Below are positions 57,792 to 64,000 of a DNA stretch of 64,000 nucleotides, one piece after another. Source of the DNA: Acidobacteriota bacterium (lineage in GTDB: Bacteria > Acidobacteriota > Terriglobia > Terriglobales > Acidobacteriaceae); the NCBI GenBank assembly GCA_021793405.1, contig JAJYSV010000012.1, positions 16,679-80,678 of the forward strand. Direction: 5' to 3'. Position numbers and translations under genes: made by a program. Position 1 is the stretch's first letter. Every line of letters begins with the position of its first letter. The notes beneath the pieces are model-generated. The model did not search any database, had not been told where the DNA came from, and saw only the letters and a list, made by a program, of their open reading frames with translations.

Positions 57792-58784
57792 TCAACCTGA
57801 GAGTGCGCAGCGAAAGCTCATGTGGGAAGTGGAGCTATCCGGGGTATTCGAGGTCCGGGCTGCGACGCGATAGCGATTGCAGTAGGATTTGTGGCAGAGA
57901 AACGACCCGCCTTTGATGACACGCGCTGTACCGCTGGGCGGCCCAGTGGGATTGATGCGGTCCGCTGTCTTGTGAAAGTCCGCGCTAAACCAGTCGGAAC
58001 ATAACTCCCATGCATTGCCCGTCACCGAATAGAGCCCGTAGCCATTTGGCGGGAAGGCGGTTACAGGGCAAGTACCGGAATAGCCATCTTCCGCAGTATC
58101 GCGATTTGGGAAGTCACCCTGCCAGATGTTGCAGCGATGTTCTCCGTTAGGCCGCAGTTTGTCTCCCCACGGATACAGTTTTTGCTCCAGGCCGCCGCGT
58201 GCGGCATACTCCCACTCTGCTTCTGTAGGCAAACGCTGCCCGGACCATTGGGTGAAGGCGACTGCGTCGTTCCAGGAGACATGCACGACTGGATGATCGT
58301 CGCGTTTCGATAGGTTCGATCCCGGTCCTTCGGGGGCACTCCACATGGCGCCGCGAACTTTGCACCACCACGGCGCTGCCTGAACTCGGTCCTCTACCAT
58401 CTCATTGAATCTTGCCCTAGGAATGTGCAGCCAGAAGACGAAGGACCAGCCGTAACGCTCCGCGTCGGTGCGATAGCCGGTCGCTTCCACAAACTGACGG
58501 AAAAGCTGATTGGTTACCGTGGAGCGGTCGATGGAGAATGGGCGCAGAGTGACCGGGCGTACCGGACCTTCGCCATCCGCGGCAAACCCCTCCGCAAAAT
58601 CAGTACCCATCAGAAAAGTTCCGCCTGGCAGAGAGACCATGCGGGAACGCGTCTCCGCATCCACCTGGCGGGGCGATACGGAGCTCTCCGCGGCAGACGA
58701 TGCGGCGGGCGGTCGACCAGCTGATGGCGTACAGCAGCCGCCCTTTGGCTTCCGATCCGTCGCATTGGCTTCGCAGGGGTTCAT
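57792..58784 (-). CDS. Formylglycine-generating enzyme (sulfatase maturase, FGE type)
   Basis: 330 residues. The FGE-sulfatase fold shows LPGGTFLMGTD, DDHPVVHVSWNDA, RLPTEAEWEYAARGG and GNAWELCSDW. The active-site cysteines are both present as C297 and C302 in GGSFLCHKSYCNRYR, followed by NTPDSSTSHMSFRC, close to the pattern of true aerobic FGE. It oxidises the Cys of C-x-P-S-R sulfatases to formylglycine with oxygen and copper. It is 54 bases downstream of a CLPSR sulfatase on the same strand, a matched pair. The N-terminus has an unusual GCCTPSAGRP just before the fold. Confidence 0.93.
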   Translation of the reverse strand: MNPCEANATDRKPKGGCCTPSAGRPPAASSAAESSVSPRQVDAETRSRMVSLPGGTFLMGTDFAEGFAADGEGPVRPVTLRPFSIDRSTVTNQLFRQFVEATGYRTDAERYGWSFVFWLHIPRARFNEMVEDRVQAAPWWCKVRGAMWSAPEGPGSNLSKRDDHPVVHVSWNDAVAFTQWSGQRLPTEAEWEYAARGGLEQKLYPWGDKLRPNGEHRCNIWQGDFPNRDTAEDGYSGTCPVTAFPPNGYGLYSVTGNAWELCSDWFSADFHKTADRINPTGPPSGTARVIKGGSFLCHKSYCNRYRVAARTSNTPDSSTSHMSFRCALSG

Positions 58785-58838
58785 CTCCGTACTTCAGTCT
58801 GACAGTTGAAGCGGCAGGACGGCAAGATCGCGTTTGCC

Positions 58839-60293
58839 TTATGCCTCAACCTTCAATTTGTCGCCAAGCTCCTGTTGCAGTTGCTTCAGTTGCCGCATCA
58901 GATCTGCCTTGACCTCAGTCGATGCTGGATCGGTGGAGAGGTCGTGCATTTCCCATGGATCATTCTGGATATCGAAAACCTGAGTTTTCTGAATCTGCGG
59001 ATACACGATCAGTTTGTGCGTTTTCGTTCGCACCATTCGCTGGAACCCTTTGTAGTAGCTGAACATTGCCTCATAAGGAGGCTGGCCCTGGCCATGAATC
59101 AGCGGTGCGAGACTAGGGAATTCGACGGTCTGAGGGATGGGAATGCCGGCAAGATCGCACGTGGTTGCATACATGCAGTGCTGATACACCATTTCGTCGA
59201 TTTGCTTTCCTGCGGGAATCCCCGGGCCGGAAATCATCAAGGGCATCCGAACGCTGCAGTCATACATATTCTGCTTGCCCATCAACCCATGCTCACCGAC
59301 GGCCAATCCATGATCGGCGGTCAGGATGACGTAGGTGTTGGAAGCTTTGCCGGATCGCTGCAGCGCGTCGAGAACTCTCCCTATCTGTTCATCCATGAAC
59401 GTGATCAGAGAATAATATTCGCGGCGATGCAGTTGAACGGCCTCGGGAGTTCTGGGAAACGGCGCGAGCATCTCATCCCGAATGTAGTAATCTCCCTGAT
59501 CGAATGGATGCCGGGGTAGAAAATTGGGAGGAACTTCGATCTTGTCCTGCGGATAGCGAGCGAGATATTCCCGGGGTGATTGCCGCGGATCATGCGGAGA
59601 ATTGAAGCCCAGATACATGAAGAACGGCGCGTTCCGTTTGGCGGCCTTGTTCAGCAAGTGATCGATGAAGCAGTCACTATATACGACGGCGGCATGCTTG
59701 ATCCTGTCTGGAGTCTGATTCGCCCAGAGTTGGGTATGGATCCAGTGGCCCTTGAGGGATTCGTCCCATGGCTGCCAATTGTCTCCCGGCCGCGGACGGT
59801 CGTAGGCAGCGCCTCCCATCGGAGTGGACACCAGCATGCCCGGTGCCACCGGTCCCATTTCCTTGAAGCTGCGCTGCAGCACCGTTGTGTCCAGATGCCA
59901 CTTCCCGCAGATATAGGTATCGTATCCAGCGTTTCCCAGCGTCTGGCCCCAGGTAGGGACTTCATCGATCCCCGCCTCGGCGTGGAACGCTGTCAGGCCG
60001 CTATTCAGCATGGTGCGACTGGGAAGGCAGACCGCTCCGCTCCACGACCCCTGGTGAAAGCAATGAGTGAAGGCGCATCCGGAGGCAGCGAGGCGGTCCA
60101 TGTTCGGCGTTTGGACCTCCGGATTGTTCAGGCTGTGAATAGTGCGAAACATCAGGTCGTCGCAGATGATGAAGAGAAAGTTGGGACGGCCGGAGGCAGG
60201 TTCGGATGGATCCTGCGCCATGGAAAGCACCGGGTTGAGATTGCTGGCGGCAATCCCACTTCCTACTAGTCCAAGAAATTTGCGGCGATTCAT
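58839..60293 (-). CDS. Tat-exported type I sulfatase
   Basis: 484 residues from the ATG at 60293, which has AGGAGGAGG upstream (an ATG at 60317 is less likely). Tat signal NRRKFLGLVGSGIAASN. The sulfatase active site is C89-L-P-S-R in GAVCLPSRTML, with metal residues in FLFIICDD and ILTADHGLAVGEHGLMGKQN. It cleaves sulfate esters from exported polymers or small molecules after Cys89 becomes formylglycine, probably by the FGE gene just downstream. The substrate cannot be told from the sequence. Confidence 0.95.
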   Translation of the reverse strand: MNRRKFLGLVGSGIAASNLNPVLSMAQDPSEPASGRPNFLFIICDDLMFRTIHSLNNPEVQTPNMDRLAASGCAFTHCFHQGSWSGAVCLPSRTMLNSGLTAFHAEAGIDEVPTWGQTLGNAGYDTYICGKWHLDTTVLQRSFKEMGPVAPGMLVSTPMGGAAYDRPRPGDNWQPWDESLKGHWIHTQLWANQTPDRIKHAAVVYSDCFIDHLLNKAAKRNAPFFMYLGFNSPHDPRQSPREYLARYPQDKIEVPPNFLPRHPFDQGDYYIRDEMLAPFPRTPEAVQLHRREYYSLITFMDEQIGRVLDALQRSGKASNTYVILTADHGLAVGEHGLMGKQNMYDCSVRMPLMISGPGIPAGKQIDEMVYQHCMYATTCDLAGIPIPQTVEFPSLAPLIHGQGQPPYEAMFSYYKGFQRMVRTKTHKLIVYPQIQKTQVFDIQNDPWEMHDLSTDPASTEVKADLMRQLKQLQQELGDKLKVEA

Positions 60294-60783
60294 GAATTTC
60301 CTCCTCCTGGTCCCCAAAGGTAAGCCGGTTCACCGAACATCGCATGATTGCATCTTGCGACGGAATCGATCCTGAAATCCTACCAGACATCCTGTCTACA
60401 CAGACTCGGGCGACCAATCATTGTTGTTAGTGTCTGCGGCGATAGGCGCAAGGGCGTTGGACATTGGTTTGGTGTTATTCAGAAAATAATTGAATCCTAT
60501 GTTTCACAATGATTCATTGTCAAGCCACCACAATGGAGAAATGTGAAGGGGCGTTTGTCCTGTACATCCAGCGAGACAAGCTCTCGACAGATCGATGCGG
60601 GACACCGTGCCCGAAGAATCATACAGAGAAAAGGAATAGCAAATATCGTGACGAACACCAGCGTGTAGATATGGGCGACTACGCCACCTGAATCTCGCAC
60701 CCTGTTATCACCTCGTACCGCATTGAGTTTTCTACGGTCCAGGGGGATGATTCACATCGATCCAAAATTGAGAAATATTTGCC
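60294..60783. other. 490-base intergenic region upstream of the TonB-dependent receptor
   Basis: No gene recognised. The sulfatase ribosome binding site is at its 5' side, and the receptor promoter lies just downstream (60784-60813). Confidence 0.5.
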
Positions 60784-60813
60784 TTGACAGGTCCGTTTGT
60801 CAGACCCTATGAT
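60784..60813 (+). promoter_or_regulatory. Putative sigma70 promoter with overlapping TGACA-N8-TGTCA dyad
   Basis: TTGACA at 60784-60789 and TATGAT at 60808-60813 with 18 bases between are near-consensus. Inside, TGACA (60785-60789) and TGTCA (60798-60802) form an inverted repeat across eight bases that overlaps the -35 box. This could be a repressor operator for the receptor gene 58 bases downstream. Confidence 0.6.
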
Positions 60814-60870
60814 CCGTGACTGTCCAGAAACGCTTCGCATTCCCGTATTGAATTATTGAGGTTGCAGACA

Positions 60871-63800
60871 ATGAATCGACAGCTTAGAAACTCCCATTCC
60901 CTCTCAGCAGCCAGGGTCCGCATCATGGCATTGGCGGCCTTGACTGGGATCGGTCTGCTGCTTAGCTCTTTCAGCGCGCATGCCCAGCTTTCCTCCGCCG
61001 CGATCAACGGCACGGTGCGGGACAGTACGGGCGCGGTAGTCGCGGACGCCCAGGTCAACCTACGGGAGGTGTCCACAGGCAGGGAGCGGACGACGCAATC
61101 CAATTCGGTCGGCAACTACGCGTTTATCGACGTGGCTCCAGGCAGCTACACGTTGGAAATTGTCAAAGCGGGTTTCTCGACGGCGAAACAGAATCCGTTT
61201 GTGCTGTACGTAAACCAGACGGCGACATTTAATTTCTCTCTCACTGTGGGTACCCAGGTGCAACAGGTCACGGTGGCGGCGGCTTCGGCCCAACTGGAAA
61301 CTTCGACGGCAAATCTTGGCACGGTCATCAATCAGACTGCGGTCAACGCGCTGCCGCTGAATGGAAGGAACTTTACGCAGTTGCTGACCCTTACGCCGGG
61401 ATCGAGCAGAGCGGATACTGGGCAGGGTGGGGGAGGCGGGTTCGCCATTCTTACCGGGTCGTTTGGATTTCCGTCGGTGAACGGACAGATGAACCGGAGC
61501 AATCTTTACTTGCTGGATGGGATAGTCGACCAGCAGTTTTGGTTCAGCGAGTATGCGGTGGAGCCGATTGTGGACGACATTGCTGAATTCAAAGTCCAGT
61601 CGCACAACGATCAGAGCCAGTTTGGCGGGGTGATGGGAGGAATTGTCAACGTTGTCACAAAGTCAGGTACGAATCAATATCACGGGGATGTATGGGAATT
61701 TTTGCGCAACGATGCATTCGATGCGCGCAATCCACTGCTGACCAAGAAAACCCCGCTGAAGCAGAATGTGTACGGCGCGACGTTCGGCGGCCCGGTCATA
61801 TTCCCGCACTACAACGGGAGAAACCATACATTCTTTTTTGGAGCTTTTGAAGGTACCCGCATCAATTCCGCCAATGAACGACTCTACAATGTTCCCACAG
61901 CAGCGGAATTGAACGGCGATTTTAGCGGAATTCCGCAGCAACTGTATAACCCATACACGACCACTCCCGACCCGCTCAATCCCGGCAAGTTCCTGCGCGC
62001 GAAGTTTGCGAACAACGATGTCTCGTCGGAGATCGACCCGGTCATGCAGGCGCTGATGAAACAGATGTATCCCGCGCCTGTTCCGCTCGTCTCTGGATTC
62101 AATGGCGTTGACACTACACCGACGCTGACCCGCCAAAATAATTACAGCCTGCGGCTGGATGAGGACTTCAATCCATCGAATTCGATGTGGGCTCGCCTCA
62201 GCCAGCTCCATGCAACTCGGACCTCATCCGGAGGGTTTCAGGGGCTCGTCTCCGACAATATTAGCGACGCGCAGAACTGGGGTGTGGGCTACCTCCATAC
62301 TTTTGGCGCGTCTGCGACTCTCCAAATCACTGCCGGACATGTGTGGCAAGAGTTTGCAAACCCAGTGGCATTTACGCACACTGTTTCTGCGAGCGGATTC
62401 AATCCATTCTTCGCATGTGGGTATCTCGGACCGCTTGCGTGCCAAATTCCAGACATCGGTGTCACTGGTTACGCGGGAGGGGGACCCAGCTATCTGGACA
62501 ACAATGACGGCGATATTTACGAGTGGAGCGGGAACTTTACAAAATTGGTTGGCCGTCATACCTGGCAAGTCGGTGCCATGTTCAGCAACAACTCTGAAAG
62601 TGTGTTAAATGCCAATGGCAATCTTGGCTTCTCGGCCTTTCAGACTTCCGACCTCGAAAACCAAAAGAATACCGGCAACGCGCTGGCTTCGTTTCTGATC
62701 GGCGTGCCCAATAGCGGCGAACGGCGGAACAATCTCAAGCTTCCTAAAAACGGATGGGTCAATGGGGTTTATGTGGGAGATCAGTGGAAAATCACTCCCA
62801 AGCTAACGATGAACATTGGGCTGCGGTACGACTGGGATATCATGCCGAAGCTGGCAGCCAACCCTACACAATCGAACATCACCGGTGCGCTCAATCTACG
62901 CAACGGAACCTATATTCTCAGCAAAGATACCGCCGGTCTTGGTTCTTGCGCGACTCTGCTAGCTGCGCCGTGTATACCTGGAGGCGTTCTTCCCGCGCAT
63001 GTCGTGCAGGGAACAAGCCAGAGCCTGATTAACAATCAGATTGATAACATCCAGCCCCGTATTGGCTTTGCGTATCAGATCGACCGGGAGCGTGTTCTGC
63101 ACGCTTCCTACGATCGGGTCTATGATGACTGGTCCGGCATCATGCAAATGACACAGAACGAAGGAGCATTGTGGCCTTCGTTCGGACTCGATATCACGAG
63201 CAACCTGAACTCCACCACCGTGACTACCACGGCGGAGAACCCGCTGAATCTGCCAGCGGGCCAAACCCACACTCTTCCTCTTGCCAGTCCCTTTATTCAG
63301 TCGGCAAACTTCATCGCGCCGTATCTGAAGAATCCTTACTCTGACCAATGGAATCTTGGCATTCAACAGCAGCTTGGAGCGGTATCGTTGCTCAGCGTCA
63401 ATTACGTGGGATCCCGAACGACTCACATGCCGTGTTGCGGCTTTTACAACGTTGCGGTTACACCCGGTCCTGGGGCACCTCAAAGTCGCGCCCCGTTTCC
63501 CTATATCACGCCTACACAGTATGAACAAAGCAATGGGTCCAGCAGCTACAATGCCTTGCAGGCTCAGCTGGATCGTAGATTGTCTTCCGGACTGGCCTAT
63601 ACGATCAGTTACACCTGGTCGAAAACGATCGATGTGGCCTGCGATGGCTACTTCGGCGCGGAGGGCTGCTTCATTCGCAATCCCTACAACCCCGCGGCTG
63701 ACCGCAGTGTCGCTGGAATCGATATTCCACAGATGCTGACGGCCAACGCCACCTATTTTCTGCCGTTCGGCAAGGGGCAGCGGTTTCAAACAGGCAATCG

Positions 63801-63888
63801 TTTTGCGGATGCGGTTGTGGGCAATTGGCAGCTGAACGCGATCGCGACCCTCACCTCCGGGAATCCATATACCATCTCCCATGAATAG
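60871..63888 (+). CDS. Oar-type TonB-dependent receptor, 3'-truncated by apparent IS insertion
   Basis: 1005 residues from the ATG at 60871 (GAGG nine bases upstream; a TTG at 60856 is in frame). Signal peptide (LTGIGLLLSSFSAHAQ), a carboxypeptidase-regulatory domain (GTVRDSTGAVVADAQV, about 45-120), a plug (NALPLNGRNFTQLLTLTPG) and a TonB barrel (PRIGFAYQIDRERVLHASYD). Acidobacterial members usually run to about 1100-1200 residues. This one stops at YTISHE, a point where family members continue (NPYTI is followed by further strands). An IS-like frame begins right after it on the other strand. It would import large substrates such as oligosaccharides if intact. Probably inactive now. Confidence 0.85.
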   Translation: MNRQLRNSHSLSAARVRIMALAALTGIGLLLSSFSAHAQLSSAAINGTVRDSTGAVVADAQVNLREVSTGRERTTQSNSVGNYAFIDVAPGSYTLEIVKAGFSTAKQNPFVLYVNQTATFNFSLTVGTQVQQVTVAAASAQLETSTANLGTVINQTAVNALPLNGRNFTQLLTLTPGSSRADTGQGGGGGFAILTGSFGFPSVNGQMNRSNLYLLDGIVDQQFWFSEYAVEPIVDDIAEFKVQSHNDQSQFGGVMGGIVNVVTKSGTNQYHGDVWEFLRNDAFDARNPLLTKKTPLKQNVYGATFGGPVIFPHYNGRNHTFFFGAFEGTRINSANERLYNVPTAAELNGDFSGIPQQLYNPYTTTPDPLNPGKFLRAKFANNDVSSEIDPVMQALMKQMYPAPVPLVSGFNGVDTTPTLTRQNNYSLRLDEDFNPSNSMWARLSQLHATRTSSGGFQGLVSDNISDAQNWGVGYLHTFGASATLQITAGHVWQEFANPVAFTHTVSASGFNPFFACGYLGPLACQIPDIGVTGYAGGGPSYLDNNDGDIYEWSGNFTKLVGRHTWQVGAMFSNNSESVLNANGNLGFSAFQTSDLENQKNTGNALASFLIGVPNSGERRNNLKLPKNGWVNGVYVGDQWKITPKLTMNIGLRYDWDIMPKLAANPTQSNITGALNLRNGTYILSKDTAGLGSCATLLAAPCIPGGVLPAHVVQGTSQSLINNQIDNIQPRIGFAYQIDRERVLHASYDRVYDDWSGIMQMTQNEGALWPSFGLDITSNLNSTTVTTTAENPLNLPAGQTHTLPLASPFIQSANFIAPYLKNPYSDQWNLGIQQQLGAVSLLSVNYVGSRTTHMPCCGFYNVAVTPGPGAPQSRAPFPYITPTQYEQSNGSSSYNALQAQLDRRLSSGLAYTISYTWSKTIDVACDGYFGAEGCFIRNPYNPAADRSVAGIDIPQMLTANATYFLPFGKGQRFQTGNRFADAVVGNWQLNAIATLTSGNPYTISHE

Positions 63889-63920
63889 TTGTCTACTCAT
63901 GCTTTAGTTGCGGCCTGTTT

Positions 63921-64000
63921 TCAGGAGGCCAAGACAAAATTGGGGAAGTCCTCGAACACCCAGTTATTTTTGAGGGTGTGATAGATGACTCCCAGGAATT
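63921..64000 (-). mobile_element. C-terminal end of a transposase at the window edge
   Basis: The minus frame reads FLGVIYHTLKNNWVFEDFPN followed by FVLAS and a stop at 63921-63923. This is the kind of C-terminal tail found in bacterial transposases, but the family cannot be assigned from 25 residues. The TonB receptor coding sequence ends 33 bases earlier, so the element's end probably lies near 63885-63920 and interrupts the receptor. The rest is outside the window. Confidence 0.5.

Noticed and set aside
1..64000. CRISPR array or rRNA genes
   Set aside because: No spaced short repeats or rRNA-like stretches were seen while reading the window.

Overview
The window looks like chromosome of an Acidobacteriota bacterium, probably class Terriglobia. 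This is inferred from a large Oar-type TonB-dependent receptor with an N-terminal carboxypeptidase-regulatory domain, many secreted glycoside hydrolases and sulfatases, tail-anchored Ser/Thr kinases, a YXWGXW-type surface protein, GatCA, and the gene styles and ribosome binding sites. No taxonomic marker gene is present, so this placement is not proven.

Layout. 1-1.3 kb: end of a 2-oxoacid (pyruvate) dehydrogenase E1 operon. 1.4-18.4 kb: a glucan and osmolyte block. It holds a Tat-exported glycoamylase-like (GH144-type) protein, a GH3 beta-glucosidase, a tightly overlapped GH15-treZ-treY operon, and a divergent pair made of an ABC exporter and a cyclic beta-1,2-glucan synthase-like protein that stops where the GH94 domain normally begins. 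18.4-22.7 kb: ccmF-ccmH-ccmI-like cytochrome c maturation genes plus a membrane protein whose tail resembles the CcmI-like protein. 22.9-27.5 kb: universal stress protein, CHAD-domain remnant, Nramp-like transporter with an altered metal site, diguanylate cyclase. 27.5-36.4 kb: frameshifted sulfatase, CehA/McbA-type metallohydrolase, GH31, M61 peptidase.

36.7-42.6 kb: a signalling block with a decayed STAS gene, a frameshifted Ser/Thr kinase whose 5' end carries the first codons of a PP2C gene, its intact divergent paralogue, an APC permease, an intact PP2C phosphatase, and a small membrane protein. 42.7-48.5 kb: housekeeping genes (trpD, sucCD, ndk, an outer-membrane barrel, kdsB). 48.7-50.0 kb: tRNA-Met(CAT) followed by debris of an integrated element. 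50-54 kb: YXWGXW protein and a PA14-containing GH3. 54.1-57.6 kb: gatC-gatA-pyrF and an HU-like gene. 57.8-60.3 kb: a sulfatase with its own formylglycine-generating enzyme. 60.8-64 kb: a TonB-dependent receptor cut off at its 3' end by what looks like an insertion sequence running off the window.

The most interesting unit is the glucan block. The exporter and synthase overlap by four bases, like a fused version of the rhizobial ndvA/ndvB pair, but the synthase lacks the GH94 phosphorylase module linked to chain-length control. A GH144-like protein and a secreted GH3, both candidates for beta-1,2-glucan breakdown, lie within 10 kb, and a trehalose-from-glycogen operon sits between. Several genes here are broken (kinase, sulfatase, STAS, CHAD, element debris, receptor). 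Some single-base frameshifts could be assembly errors.
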